DNA of 64,000 nt from Bacillus sp. sid0103 (GTDB taxonomy: Bacteria > Bacillota > Bacilli > Bacillales_B > DSM-18226), in NCBI RefSeq assembly GCF_019219025.1, contig NZ_JAHUWN010000013.1, positions 62,001-126,000 on the forward strand. The letters are read 5' to 3'. Position numbers and translations under genes: made by a program. The notes under the pieces were generated by a model. That model searched no databases, was not told the origin of the DNA, and was given only the letters and a program-made list of their open reading frames with translations. Below are positions 25,606 through 34,403 of the stretch, piece after piece. Every line of letters starts with the position of its first letter. Within the stretch, counting starts at the first letter, position 1.

Positions 25606-26298
25606 CTAAACATTAAAACGATATCCCACGCCCCAAATCGTCTCAATATATTGCGGCTTAGATGGGTTCGTTTCAATTTTTTCACGCAATTTGCCAATAA
25701 ACACCGTCACCGTGGCATGGTCCCCCATAGAATCCAGGCCCCAGATTTTTTCAAACAACTCATCTTTTCTGAACACCCGGTTCGGATGAATAGCCAAAAA
25801 TAGTAACAAGTCAAACTCTTTCGAAGTAAACGGGATTTCCGTTTCATTTACGAACACTTTTCGAGATACCTTATCAATACGGATACCCCGAATTCGAATT
25901 TCGTCTTTTTGTCTCGCGAAGTTATCGGTCATTAACCGGTCATAACGGGCCAGATGCGCCTTGACTCGGGCCACTAGCTCGCCGACACTGAAGGGCTTGG
26001 TTATATAATCATCGGCACCGAGGCCGAGGCCGCGAATTTTATCGATTTCTTCTCTCTTGGCCGATACCATTAAAATAGGGATGTTTTTTGCCTGTCGAAC
26101 CTTCCGGCAAATTTCAAATCCATCCGTATTTGGGAGCATGAGATCGAGAATGATCAAATCATATTCCTCTTCCAGAGCCTTGTTCAGACCTAGATCCCCG
26201 CTTGTCGCAAGATCCACCTCAAAGCCGCTTGCTTCTAAATAATCTTTTTCCACTTCCACAATGACTTGATCGTCCTCGATAATCAGAATTCGTTTCAC
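25606..26298 (-). CDS. OmpR/PhoB-family response regulator
   Basis: A 230-residue regulator with an N-terminal receiver (acidic pocket IIEDD at 6-10, phospho-acceptor Asp in LIILDLMLPNTDG, conserved Lys in ITKPFSVGELVARV) and a C-terminal winged helix ending RVFRKDELFEKIWGLDSMGDHATVTVFIGKLREKI. Start is GTG, overlapping the TGA of the kinase gene by four bases, so the pair is coupled. Target genes unknown; the adjacent membrane protein genes are candidates by position only. Confidence 0.94.
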   Translation of the reverse strand: MKRILIIEDDQVIVEVEKDYLEASGFEVDLATSGDLGLNKALEEEYDLIILDLMLPNTDGFEICRKVRQAKNIPILMVSAKREEIDKIRGLGLGADDYITKPFSVGELVARVKAHLARYDRLMTDNFARQKDEIRIRGIRIDKVSRKVFVNETEIPFTSKEFDLLLFLAIHPNRVFRKDELFEKIWGLDSMGDHATVTVFIGKLREKIETNPSKPQYIETIWGVGYRFNV

Positions 26299-27755
26299 TC
26301 TTGTTCACCCTCGTGATTGATCTTTGGCAGCGTAAAATAAACGCTGGTCCCTTCCCCTATTTGACCTTCAGCCCAAACGTTCCCACCTTGCCCTTCCACA
26401 ATCTGTTTGACAATAGCAAGACCGAGGCCTGTCCCTCCCGTATCTGCATTCCTCGATGGATCTGCCCGGTAAAAGCGATTGAATATATGGAGGAGTTCCT
26501 CCCTGTTAATTCCTGGTCCATTATCCCGAATACGGACCATAGCTTTTGCCTCGTCGTCGAACAATTCGACTCTAATTTCCTTTTGTGCCTTGTTCATGTA
26601 TTTTAAACTGTTGTCGATAATGTTCATGATGACCCTGCTCAGCTTTTCATGGTCCCCCATAATGAGAACCTGTCTGTTGCTGCCAGAAGAGAACGTAATC
26701 TTGATTTTCTCCATACGCGGGTCGAGCCGTAATTCTTCTATATAATTTCGTAAATAGGCCTGAATATCCAGAGGCTCTAGATGAAATGGCAGTCGTCTTA
26801 GATCAAGCTTGGAATACAACATCAATTCGTCAATCAAATAATCCATATCGTCTGCTTTTTTGGCAATCATATTCATATATTTATCTCTTTTCGAAACCGA
26901 ATCTGCGATCCCATCTTGAATGCCTTGAACGCAAGCTTTAATACCGGTAATCGGCGTTTTTAAGTCATGTGAAATATTAGAAATTAGTTCTTTCCGATTT
27001 TCTTCATACTGGAGTTGTAGAGAAATCGACTCGTTCAAGCGTGCACGCATTTCTTCAAAGGAGGCCCCCAATTCTCCAAATTCATCTTTGCGGTCCAACT
27101 TCACCTCATGATCCAGATTTCCCTTTTTAATTTGTTCTGCAGCATGTTTTAGCGCATACAAAGGTTTGATGAAACTGCGGGAAACTAAAAAGGTCAAAAC
27201 ACCATTCGTAAGTGCAATGACGAGAAGCAGTGACAATCCCAGCAGCGGAAAAAACTTCTTTGCTTCCTTGTAAAACGGTTTTAAGTCAGAAAGTACATAT
27301 ACAGAACCAGAAGTATGATTGCTTAAAGAGATATCGTACTTTTCCACTGAAAAGCGACTTTTCCTCCAATAATTTTGTGTCTGACTCGTTTGCAGTTCCT
27401 GAATCTCAATATGTAAATCAAGGCTATTCACGAAAGGGGAAGAGTAGCTTACTCGATTATTTTTCATCACCACAAGTCCTGAATGAACACGATTCAATTG
27501 TTCATCCGTGCCCTTCAAAAACTCGTTGTCGTTGAATCGGTTAGGGTCTGTTTGTGCCATAAACTTCACGCCAGCAATCAAATCACGTCGTTGATTGGCC
27601 GTTTCCCAAAAAGCTGGTATTCCCTCTCCGCCCCCGGTTCCAGCCATATCCTTATAAAAAGCTGAAACAAGAGTTGTAGCAATCAAGGCGAACAACACGA
27701 TGGGAATTAAGGTCATGGCCATATAGGATAGTAGCAGTCTCGTCTTAATAGACAT
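26295..27755 (-). CDS. Sensor histidine kinase with HAMP domain
   Basis: A 486-residue membrane kinase: first helix at 5-31, extracellular sensor region to about 165, second helix at about 170-195, HAMP (RSFIKPLYALKHAAEQIKKGN), then HisKA with ELISNISHDLKTPITGI (phospho-accepting His) and the ATPase domain with N box NIIDNSLKYM, G1 RDNGPGI and GTGLGLAIVKQIVEGQGG. ATG at 27755 follows AAGGAG; an in-frame upstream start has no site. Divergent from guaC. Signal unknown. Confidence 0.94.
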   Translation of the reverse strand: MSIKTRLLLSYMAMTLIPIVLFALIATTLVSAFYKDMAGTGGGEGIPAFWETANQRRDLIAGVKFMAQTDPNRFNDNEFLKGTDEQLNRVHSGLVVMKNNRVSYSSPFVNSLDLHIEIQELQTSQTQNYWRKSRFSVEKYDISLSNHTSGSVYVLSDLKPFYKEAKKFFPLLGLSLLLVIALTNGVLTFLVSRSFIKPLYALKHAAEQIKKGNLDHEVKLDRKDEFGELGASFEEMRARLNESISLQLQYEENRKELISNISHDLKTPITGIKACVQGIQDGIADSVSKRDKYMNMIAKKADDMDYLIDELMLYSKLDLRRLPFHLEPLDIQAYLRNYIEELRLDPRMEKIKITFSSGSNRQVLIMGDHEKLSRVIMNIIDNSLKYMNKAQKEIRVELFDDEAKAMVRIRDNGPGINREELLHIFNRFYRADPSRNADTGGTGLGLAIVKQIVEGQGGNVWAEGQIGEGTSVYFTLPKINHEGEQE

Positions 27756-27924
27756 GGGCAAATCTCCTTGAAGCTGTTTTTTTTCGAACAGATCTCCTTT
27801 CACTTATTATCATAACCGCGAATGATAAACCGCTTCTAAACCAATTCTAAAAAAAGTATAAAGATTATTTATCGGTGGGGTTTGTCGACCTATTACGATT
27901 GGTTCATATTTAAGGAGGACAATT

Positions 27925-28905
27925 ATGGAAAATGTGTTTGATTACGAAGATATCCAATTGATTCCGGCAAAAAGCATCGTAAATAGCCGCTCTGAGTGTG
28001 ATACGACTGTTTCGTTTGGCGGACAAACATTTAAGCTGCCTGTGGTGCCAGCAAACATGCAGACGATTATTGATGAAAAGATTTCCATTTATTTGGCGGA
28101 AAATGGCTACTTTTATATTATGCATCGCTTTGAACCAGATAAGCGTAGATCTTTTATTAAAGAGATGCAGTCACGCGGATTAATTGCTTCGATTAGCGTG
28201 GGAGTTAAAGAGGAAGAGTACCGATTCATCCAACAATTAGCCGAAGAACAGATTTCACCTGAATTTATAACGATTGATATCGCACATGGACATTCCAATG
28301 CCGTCATTCAGATGATTCAGCATATTAAAAAATACATACCTGCCAGCTTCGTCATTGCAGGAAATGTCGGGACCCCAGAAGCTGTCCGCGAATTAGAACA
28401 TGCAGGCGCAGATGCTACTAAAGTAGGGATCGGACCCGGTAAGGTATGTATTACCAAGATTAAGACTGGATTCGGGACTGGAGGTTGGCAACTAGCTGCC
28501 CTGCGGTGGTGTGCAAAAGCAGCAAGCAAGCCGATTATTGCCGATGGAGGGATCCGCACACATGGTGATATCGCCAAGTCCATTCGTTTCGGTGCCACGA
28601 TGGTTATGATTGGTTCTTTATTTGCAGGACATGAGGAGTCTCCTGGAGAAACGATCGAAAAAGATGGAAAACTCTATAAGGAATACTTTGGTTCTGCCTC
28701 AGAATATCAAAAAGGCGAAAGAAAAAATGTAGAAGGCAAGCGGATTTTAGTGGGTCATAAGGGTTCGCTAGTGGATACGCTTAAAGAAATGGAGCAAGAC
28801 CTTCAATCCTCCATTTCCTATGCAGGCGGTACCAAGTTGGAAGCAATTCGCTATGTAGATTATGTAGTAGTTAAGAATTCCATCTTTAACGGGGATATTT
28901 ATTAA
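27925..28905 (+). CDS. guaC: GMP reductase
   Basis: A 326-residue IMPDH-family enzyme converting GMP to IMP with NADPH. It has [18 protein letters not shown] at the start, [10 protein letters not shown], the active-site cysteine loop [22 protein letters not shown] (Cys in PGKVC), and [16 protein letters not shown]. The lack of CBS domains and the threonine-containing loop fit GuaC rather than GuaB. Strong AAGGAGG. Single gene with a terminator. Confidence 0.96.
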   Translation: MENVFDYEDIQLIPAKSIVNSRSECDTTVSFGGQTFKLPVVPANMQTIIDEKISIYLAENGYFYIMHRFEPDKRRSFIKEMQSRGLIASISVGVKEEEYRFIQQLAEEQISPEFITIDIAHGHSNAVIQMIQHIKKYIPASFVIAGNVGTPEAVRELEHAGADATKVGIGPGKVCITKIKTGFGTGGWQLAALRWCAKAASKPIIADGGIRTHGDIAKSIRFGATMVMIGSLFAGHEESPGETIEKDGKLYKEYFGSASEYQKGERKNVEGKRILVGHKGSLVDTLKEMEQDLQSSISYAGGTKLEAIRYVDYVVVKNSIFNGDIY

Positions 28906-28909
28906 GATA

Positions 28910-28946
28910 AAAAAGCAGAATGATGAACTAATCATTCTGCTTTTTT
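28910..28946. terminator. Bidirectional terminator, guaC / molybdate regulator
   Basis: AAAAAGCAGAATGAT and ATCATTCTGCTTTTTT form a long stem with A- and T-runs on both sides, between convergent genes. Confidence 0.9.
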
Positions 28947-28992
28947 AAATCTGATAGAAATAAGAAGGCCATTGAATCTCAACAGCCTCCTT

Positions 28993-29928
28993 TTAATAGG
29001 TCTCGTATATAATTTTTCCTGTCTGAGAAGTATCATAGTCTCCTATAGAGTTAACTTCTGACTGAAACTGATGGGAGGATAAAATTCCCTTTACGGAACT
29101 TATTAGTCGTTCAGATTCGGGAGTCTTTAGAATAACCAAGTCATACTTTTCTGTTATTAATGGAACAAAATCGATTCCAACAATTTTTGCAGCCTTTTCA
29201 ATTCCGACTCCTACATCAGCTATTCCGGTAGAGACAGCTGATGCCACACTTAAATGATTGCTCTCTTCGTGCTCATATCCCTTCATGTTCCTAGAAGGAA
29301 TCTTGTTGATTCGAAGTTGTTCATCAAGAAGAATCCGCGCTCCAGATCCTTTCTCTCTATTAATGATTTTCACATCATCTCGGTTCAAATCAGTCCAAGT
29401 GGTGATATTTAAAGGGTTTCCTTTTTTTACGTACAAACCTGCTTTTCTAGAAAGAAGGTTGATTAATATAAAAGGAAAGCCCACTAAAATTTTTTTAATG
29501 TATGGTAGATTATACTCGCCAGTATCCCCATCAAATAGATGCAAGCTAACAATGTCTCCTTCTCCGTTATACATAGAGATAAGGCTGTTTAAACTTCCTG
29601 TAAAGGATCTTAATGGATTATAGGTTGAGTCTTTCTCAATGTGTTTGCCTAGAATATCTAAAACCAGGTCTTGTCCACTAATGACAATGTTATGTGAATC
29701 CTTGGTTTTATTCCTCTGAAGATCGACATCAGGGGCTTGAAATGTAGGATTCTGTTTCGTTTTATGATCATTAATATAGACTTCCAAGTCTTTTGCATCT
29801 ATTCTCATCTGTCTTCCTACACGGAATACAGGTAATTCCCCTTTTTTAACAAGGTCATAAAGGGTTAATTTTGAGACTTTCAAAAGCTGTGAAACCTCTT
29901 CAATCGTATACGAAAGCTCCTTTGACAT
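28993..29928 (-). CDS. Molybdate-type regulator: excisionase-like HTH plus periplasmic-binding domain (YvgK-like)
   Basis: A 311-residue protein. The N-terminal 55 residues are an excisionase/MerR-like helix-turn-helix (YTIEEVSQLLKVSKLTLYDLV, FRVGRQMRIDAKDLEVYI). The rest is a binding-protein-like domain (PF12727 type) with GDIVSLHLFDGDTGEYN, INREKGSGARILLDEQL and DVGVGIEKAAKIVGIDFVPL. Such one-component sensors sit next to molybdate transporters; B. subtilis YvgK has the same neighbours. ATG at 29928 is six bases from GGAGGG. Divergent from modA, with a palindromic operator between. Confidence 0.88.
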   Translation of the reverse strand: MSKELSYTIEEVSQLLKVSKLTLYDLVKKGELPVFRVGRQMRIDAKDLEVYINDHKTKQNPTFQAPDVDLQRNKTKDSHNIVISGQDLVLDILGKHIEKDSTYNPLRSFTGSLNSLISMYNGEGDIVSLHLFDGDTGEYNLPYIKKILVGFPFILINLLSRKAGLYVKKGNPLNITTWTDLNRDDVKIINREKGSGARILLDEQLRINKIPSRNMKGYEHEESNHLSVASAVSTGIADVGVGIEKAAKIVGIDFVPLITEKYDLVILKTPESERLISSVKGILSSHQFQSEVNSIGDYDTSQTGKIIYETY

Positions 29929-30027
29929 TTGCATCCCTCCATTCTTTATTTTAACTTACTGCCTGTTAAAAAGTATATTCCTAATAAAAATAATGAAAAA
30001 GTGATTTTTTTCATATCTATTATCGTT

Positions 30028-30060
30028 ATAACTAATTATAATTAGTTATAATTAGTTATA
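30028..30060. promoter_or_regulatory. Probable operator of the molybdate regulator
   Basis: A perfect 22-bp palindrome with half-site TAATTAGTTAT (complement ATAACTAATTA), followed without gap by a third copy of the half-site at 30049-30059. It lies in the divergent gap between the YvgK-like gene and modA, 25-57 bp before the modA start. Confidence 0.7.
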
Positions 30061-30084
30061 TTTAGAAGGAGAGGAAGAGGAAGG

Positions 30085-30891
30085 ATGAAAAAACGATATC
30101 TTTTATTTTTCACAATGATGTTATTACTAGTCGTGTCAGGTTGTGCAACCAATGAACAAACTAAAAAGCAAGAAGAGCAAAAACAAGAAGTTTCTGTTAA
30201 GAAAGTGGAATTGACGATTTCAGCTGCAGCAAGCTTACAAAATTCCTTAAATGACATTAAAGCAACTTTTGAAAAGGAACACCCTAATGTAATCGTAAAC
30301 TATAATTTTGGTGCTTCCGGAGCACTGCAACAACAAATTTCTCAGGGGGCACCAGTCGATCTTTTCTTTTCTGCCGCTGAGGACAAATTTGATAAATTGG
30401 TGCAGGACGGACTAATCGAAAAGTCTAAAGGAACAGATCTAGTTGGAAATGAACTGGTGTTAGTGGTACCAAACGATTCCAATAAAGGGATTAAAGCATT
30501 TGAAGACCTTACCAAAACAGATAAAATTTCCATTGGTACCCCAGAGGCTGTACCAGCTGGCCAATATGCTAAGGAGACATTAGAAAAATTAAATGTCTGG
30601 AAAGCCGTTGAAGGGAAAGTAGTATATGCTAAGGATGTTCGCCAAGTGCTTACATATGTTGAGACAAACAATGTTGATGCGGGAATAGTTTACAAAACAG
30701 ATGCAATGATTTCTAGAAAGGTTAAGATTGTAGCAACCGCAGAGGAAAATACTCATGGACCTATTATTTATCCTTTAGGTGTGATTAAGAACAGTACCCA
30801 TCCTAAGGAAGCCCAACTTTTCTACGATTATCTTCAAAATGAAAAATCTATGAAGACTTTAGAAAAGTATGGATTTAAAGGGATAAAATAA
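30085..30891 (+). CDS. modA: Molybdate ABC transporter binding lipoprotein
   Basis: A 268-residue lipoprotein with lipobox VSGC, a Lys/Glu/Gln-rich linker and a ModA fold: LTISAAASLQNSLNDI, FNFGASGALQQQISQGAPVDLFFSAA (as YNFGASGALQQQ), GTPEAVPAGQYAKETL and YVETNNVDAGIVYKTDA. The Ser residues of the AAAS and GASG loops are the usual oxyanion contacts. Start after AGAAGGAGAGG. Followed by modB after six bases. Confidence 0.95.
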   Translation: MKKRYLLFFTMMLLLVVSGCATNEQTKKQEEQKQEVSVKKVELTISAAASLQNSLNDIKATFEKEHPNVIVNYNFGASGALQQQISQGAPVDLFFSAAEDKFDKLVQDGLIEKSKGTDLVGNELVLVVPNDSNKGIKAFEDLTKTDKISIGTPEAVPAGQYAKETLEKLNVWKAVEGKVVYAKDVRQVLTYVETNNVDAGIVYKTDAMISRKVKIVATAEENTHGPIIYPLGVIKNSTHPKEAQLFYDYLQNEKSMKTLEKYGFKGIK

Positions 30892-30897
30892 TATTCA

Positions 30898-31554
30898 ATG
30901 GCAACTGATTTTTGGTCACCAGTCAGATTATCTATTGAGATAGCTGCTGTCTCTGGCGTATGGGTATTAATCTTAGGGTTATTGTTTGGAAAAGTTATGG
31001 CTAATTCGAAATTCAAAGGAAAAGTCTTCATTGAAACAGTTTTCCTTTTACCATTAGTATTGCCGCCTTCAGTCGTTGGGTTCTTGTTAATTGTTTTATT
31101 TGGTAGGAGTAGTCTAGTAGGAAGATTGATAGAATGGACCTTTCATCAACCTGTTATGTTTACGTGGTGGGCAGCTGTGATTGCCTCTACCATTGTGGCT
31201 TTTCCTCTTATGTATCAATCGGCTAAGACAGGATTTGAAGCTATTGATGAGGATATTGAGAATGCGGCTCGTGTTGACGGGGCTAATGAATTCAAATTAT
31301 TTATGAGTATTTCCATTCCTCTAGGAATGAAAGCAATCATTTCCGGCGCCATATTAAGTTTCGCACGAGCATTAGGCGAGTTTGGTGCCACTTTAATGTT
31401 TGCTGGTAATATTCCTGGGAAAACCCAAACCATTCCAACAGCAATATATGTTGCCATTGATTCAGGCAATTTGGAATTAGCTTGGTTATGGGTAATGAGT
31501 ATGATCGGTATTTCTTTTTTAATGTTAATATGTGTTCATCTAATTAAATCCTGA
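30898..31554 (+). CDS. modB: Molybdate ABC transporter permease
   Basis: A 218-residue permease with five or six helices and the EAA-type loop ENAARVDGANEFKLFMSISIPLG, followed by ARALGEFGATLMFAGNIPGKTQT, the ModB signature. A clear ribosome binding site is missing; translation may be coupled to modA, six bases upstream. No ATPase gene (modC) follows: a terminator comes next. B. subtilis has the same yvgL-yvgM layout without modC as far as I recall, so the ATPase must be supplied elsewhere. Confidence 0.93.
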   Translation: MATDFWSPVRLSIEIAAVSGVWVLILGLLFGKVMANSKFKGKVFIETVFLLPLVLPPSVVGFLLIVLFGRSSLVGRLIEWTFHQPVMFTWWAAVIASTIVAFPLMYQSAKTGFEAIDEDIENAARVDGANEFKLFMSISIPLGMKAIISGAILSFARALGEFGATLMFAGNIPGKTQTIPTAIYVAIDSGNLELAWLWVMSMIGISFLMLICVHLIKS

Positions 31555-31564
31555 TGAGCGAAAA

Positions 31565-31596
31565 GAGAACTAATCAAATGTTTGATTAGTTCTCCC
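31565..31596. terminator. Bidirectional terminator
   Basis: GAGAACTAATCAAA and TTTGATTAGTTCTC, a perfect stem around TG, between the convergent modB and YdcZ-type genes. Confidence 0.85.
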
Positions 31597-31605
31597 TCTC
31601 TTTAA

Positions 31606-32109
31606 CTACTTTTGAAATTCGGAAACTTTATTCCCTTTGGCAAATGGCCAAGTAAACACCTTCTGGCCCACACCGCTGCCACCGAATTTAAAGACGATAA
31701 TCCCGCCGACGATGACCAGTACTCCAATCAATTGATTGATAGTAAACGGTACTTTATTAAGTCCTAGCCAGCCTAATGAATCCCCCAGTAACGCAATCAG
31801 CAATTGTGAAGTCAACGCGATTGCAATGGCATAAGTTGCTCCAAGGCGCTTGATTCCTTGCACGAGACAAACCACCACACCAACTCCAATCATACCGCTA
31901 AACCAGTACCACGGCTTCATATTTTCCAAGTGGAATAACTGTCTACCTTCAAAAAGAAGACCGAACGTAAGTGAAGCGAGAAATCCCATCCCTAATACTA
32001 AGGTCGTCGTTGCCCATGACCCCGCCCGTTCATTGACTTTACTGTTAAAAATATTTTGCAAACTAACCAGCGAGCCGGCAATGATTGCAAACAATAATCC
32101 TATAATCAT
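31606..32109 (-). CDS. YdcZ/DUF606-type DMT transporter
   Basis: A 167-residue membrane protein with five helices, opening MIIGLLFAIIAGSLVSLQNIFNSKVNERAG, the signature of PF04657 (DUF606/YdcZ). These are half-size drug/metabolite transporters working as dimers. The paired member is at 32888-33313 on the other side of a Crp/Fnr regulator gene on the same strand; the two proteins may form a heterodimer. Ribosome binding site GGGGAGAG. Substrate unknown. Confidence 0.88.
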   Translation of the reverse strand: MIIGLLFAIIAGSLVSLQNIFNSKVNERAGSWATTTLVLGMGFLASLTFGLLFEGRQLFHLENMKPWYWFSGMIGVGVVVCLVQGIKRLGATYAIAIALTSQLLIALLGDSLGWLGLNKVPFTINQLIGVLVIVGGIIVFKFGGSGVGQKVFTWPFAKGNKVSEFQK

Positions 32110-32142
32110 CCAATTTCTCTCCCCATTATTGATATACCAACC

Positions 32143-32838
32143 TTATTCGTAAATATTATCCCCAGCGAGGTCCTTTAACCCTTTTCTGTCCTTAACGAAA
32201 ATGGAACCTCGATTTCGGTCAATCAGTCCCTCTTCACAAAATTGGGTGATGACCCGATTTAAATGACGATAACTCGTTCCGACTAAATTGGCGGCATCCT
32301 TGATACTGATTCTTAGTTGGTCTTTGTAATGTGTATCCGATTCATCAAAGGAAACCGACAATAGATAACTAGCCAAGCGTACTTCTACAGGATACATAAT
32401 ATTGAAGGTCATCGAATTGTTTTTAAGCTGAAACTTCTTCGTGATAATATCCAATAAAAATTGCAGGAACGGTGCATGATTACTTCCATATTTCTTCAAC
32501 CAGCGATAGTGAATACCAATCATACTAACCGGTGATACCGCCTCGACCGTATTGATAATATCAATGCCGCGGACATACTCAATATCGCCAATCACTTCAA
32601 GCGGTTTCTTAAAAGACAGAATGAGAGTTTTACCTTCTGGTGAACTGGTATAGATTTTCACTTTTCCCTTAACAAGGACATACAAATACTCTGATGTTTC
32701 CCCTTGGGAACAAATCAGTTCACCCTGGTCAAAGCTGTGCAGCGACAAATATGGAATCAATGGTTCATGGAATATTGATTCTAGTTGATATATTTGGATA
32801 TAAGCGTGCAATTGCTCCAGATCGTTTCGTTCTTTCAC
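32143..32838 (-). CDS. Crp/Fnr-family regulator
   Basis: A 231-residue regulator with an N-terminal cyclic-nucleotide-binding-like barrel (FDQGELICSQGETSEYLYVLVKGKVKIY) and a C-terminal HTH (ISIKDAANLVGTSYRHLNRVITQFCEEGLI). No Fnr-type cysteine cluster at the N-terminus. GTG start after TGGAGGTGA. The architecture recalls E. coli YeiL. Placed between two YdcZ-type genes on the same strand, which it probably controls. Confidence 0.9.
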   Translation of the reverse strand: MKERNDLEQLHAYIQIYQLESIFHEPLIPYLSLHSFDQGELICSQGETSEYLYVLVKGKVKIYTSSPEGKTLILSFKKPLEVIGDIEYVRGIDIINTVEAVSPVSMIGIHYRWLKKYGSNHAPFLQFLLDIITKKFQLKNNSMTFNIMYPVEVRLASYLLSVSFDESDTHYKDQLRISIKDAANLVGTSYRHLNRVITQFCEEGLIDRNRGSIFVKDRKGLKDLAGDNIYE

Positions 32839-32887
32839 TCGGGTTCACCTCCATTTTCACCTGCATCAGTCTGGAATCACTTGGCGA

Positions 32888-33313
32888 TTATGACCTTAGG
32901 ATTACCACACCTGCTATCATCATCCCGATGCCAATAAACTGCGGCAGTCTCATTTTCTGCTTTTCAAGGCCGAACCATCCGTTACTATCTATAATAAACG
33001 TTAATGTTAGCTGTGCAATCAGGATCGCCGATATACTAAGGGTTACACCGATTTTCTCAATCGAACGGACATTACTGAAGATGACAATCGCTGCAAACGC
33101 GCCCCCAATTAAATATAATGGCTTCACTTGTTTGAAGCCTTGCCATTTACCTTCTCGAACAAACATTAAGATGATGAACGCCAATATAAATCCCGTCATC
33201 TGAGTAATAGTTGCTGCTTGCCATGTACCAATATCTTGACTAATTCGTGTATTCGCAATTCCTTGCAGGGTAATAAATGCCCCGCCTAAAAACGCAAAGA
33301 TAATCCCCTTCAT
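32888..33313 (-). CDS. YdcZ/DUF606-type DMT transporter, partner copy
   Basis: A 141-residue protein with five helices and the opening MKGIIFAFLGGAFITLQGIANTRISQDIG, again PF04657. Shorter than its partner at 31606 because it lacks the C-terminal extension. First gene of the three-gene unit transporter-regulator-transporter. Start after GAGGGGAG. Confidence 0.88.
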   Translation of the reverse strand: MKGIIFAFLGGAFITLQGIANTRISQDIGTWQAATITQMTGFILAFIILMFVREGKWQGFKQVKPLYLIGGAFAAIVIFSNVRSIEKIGVTLSISAILIAQLTLTFIIDSNGWFGLEKQKMRLPQFIGIGMMIAGVVILRS

Positions 33314-33466
33314 AATCTTCTCCCCTCATTTCGATTTCTCTCTTTATTAAAAGATATCTCCAAGCAGTTTGGATAGGACATATGTCCTCAACTCAAAAAA
33401 TTGTATAAACCTGCCGCATAGTTACTCTTCTAATTGAGACGATATGGAATGGAGGTGATTGCAATT

Positions 33467-33625
33467 ATGAAAAATGATGGCAAGGATTTACCGAATAAAA
33501 TCCAATATAACATTTGGGATACCCGGACCGAAGAAAATCTTCAGACAATGAAAAAGGAATTTGCCGAGGAGATCGAGCACACTAATTTCAAATCAAATCC
33601 AACAAATCAGAAGAAGCAGCCGTAA
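33467..33625 (+). CDS. Small hypothetical protein, 52 residues
   Basis: A short hydrophilic protein starting MKNDGKDLPNKIQYNIWDT, then a charged helix NLQTMKKEFAEEIE, and a basic end. The ATG follows TGGAGGTGAT with ideal spacing, and a terminator overlaps the end of the gene, so it looks real. No signal peptide or cysteine. It resembles small spore-type proteins of Bacillus in length and composition, but no family was recognised. Confidence 0.6.
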   Translation: MKNDGKDLPNKIQYNIWDTRTEENLQTMKKEFAEEIEHTNFKSNPTNQKKQP

Positions 33626-33639
33626 CCGGTTGCTTTTTT
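33616..33639 (+). terminator. Terminator of the small 33467 gene
   Basis: GCAGCCG / CGGTTGC stem with one G-T pair, loop TAAC, then TTTTTT; the stem overlaps the stop codon. Confidence 0.75.
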
Positions 33640-33647
33640 AATAACAA

Positions 33648-33801
33648 GGCTATGTTAAAGCTTATTATTGATTTTGGCACCCTGTTGATTGGAGGGGAAG
33701 GCGCGAAGACTCCTGCGGGAGGACGGGGCAGGAGACCCCGCAGGAGCGTAGCGACGAGGAGGCTCCCCGGACCGCCCGCGCCTGGAGCGGAAATCAACAG
33801 G
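33648..33801 (+). repeat. GC-rich dispersed repeat, copy A
   Basis: Starts GGCTATGTTAAAGC, contains CTGTTGATTGGAG, then GACTCCTGCGGGAGG, GAGACCCCGCAGGAGCG and AGGAGGCTCCCCGG, ending GCCTGGAGCGGAAATCAACAGG. The ends are imperfect inverted repeats (CTGTTGATT / AATCAACAG). It is the reverse complement of copy B and lacks about 10 bp of the GAAAGCGAAG segment. No coding capacity beyond spurious frames. Confidence 0.9.
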
Positions 33802-33822
33802 TAAGATAACAGAACCAATAAC

Positions 33823-33876
33823 AAAAAATTAGGCAACCTCGGCTCAGAGTGTCGAATTGAGCAAAGGTTGCCTAAA
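33823..33876 (-). terminator. HxlR gene terminator
   Basis: TTAGGCAACCT and AGGTTGCCTAA stem with a 25-nt internal region, followed on the minus strand by TTTTTTG. Symmetric A-runs allow both directions. Confidence 0.75.
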
Positions 33877-33885
33877 AAACTAATC

Positions 33886-34200
33886 CTATTCAATTGTCAG
33901 CCAGGTTTGTGACCATTTTTCAAGTTCTTCAACAATTGGCTTTAACGCGAGTCCCTTATCTGTAAGGGAATACTCAATACGGACGGGCGTTTCCGGAAAC
34001 ACCTCACGTTTCACAATCCCTTGACTTTCTAAATCTTTCAGTCGCTCTGAAAGGACTCTTCCACTTATCCCCATAGACGCTTCCAACGTGCAAAAACGTT
34101 TTGGGCCTGTTAACAGCTGATAAATAACTAATCCTGTCCAGCGCTGGCTCATCATTCCCATCGCTTTTTCAAATCGAGGACACATGACTGACTCGTCCAT
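33886..34200 (-). CDS. HxlR-family transcriptional regulator
   Basis: A 104-residue winged-helix regulator with the HxlR plan: CPRFEKAMGMMSQRWTGLVIYQLL, GPKRFCTLEASMGISGRVLSERLKDLESQGIVKREVFPETPVRIEYSLT. A cysteine at residue 7 occupies the place used for thiol or quinone sensing in YodB/HypR-type members; a second Cys lies in RFCTLEAS. ATG at 34200 follows GAGGGGGGAAG. Divergent from the FAD monooxygenase, whose promoter carries an inverted repeat suited to this regulator. Confidence 0.92.
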   Translation of the reverse strand: MDESVMCPRFEKAMGMMSQRWTGLVIYQLLTGPKRFCTLEASMGISGRVLSERLKDLESQGIVKREVFPETPVRIEYSLTDKGLALKPIVEELEKWSQTWLTIE

Positions 34201-34263
34201 TGATCTTCCCCCCTCATAGCCTATTGCATTTAACAATATAATTAACTTGCTAAACAAATTTAA

Positions 34264-34292
34264 TTGACATATTTTAGTTTTAAAAATATAAT
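34264..34292 (+). promoter_or_regulatory. Consensus sigma-A promoter of the monooxygenase operon
   Basis: TTGACA at 34264-34269, a 17-bp spacer and TATAAT at 34287-34292: both hexamers match the consensus exactly. The start site would be near 34299, about 105 bp before the monooxygenase ATG. Confidence 0.85.
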
Positions 34293-34308
34293 TACTTACA
34301 TAAAGTAA
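34292..34308. promoter_or_regulatory. Probable HxlR operator
   Basis: Inverted repeat TTACTT-ACATA-AAGTAA directly on the end of the -10 element and the expected start site; binding there would block the otherwise optimal promoter. Similar TACTT/AAGTA repeats are bound by YodB/HypR-type HxlR regulators. Confidence 0.65.
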
Positions 34309-34403
34309 CTAACTAACGAATAATCATTAACTATAAATATTTTACTTTAATCAATTACGATTCGTCAATACATCATAGACAGTTAATAAGGTGGTTATTA
34401 AAT

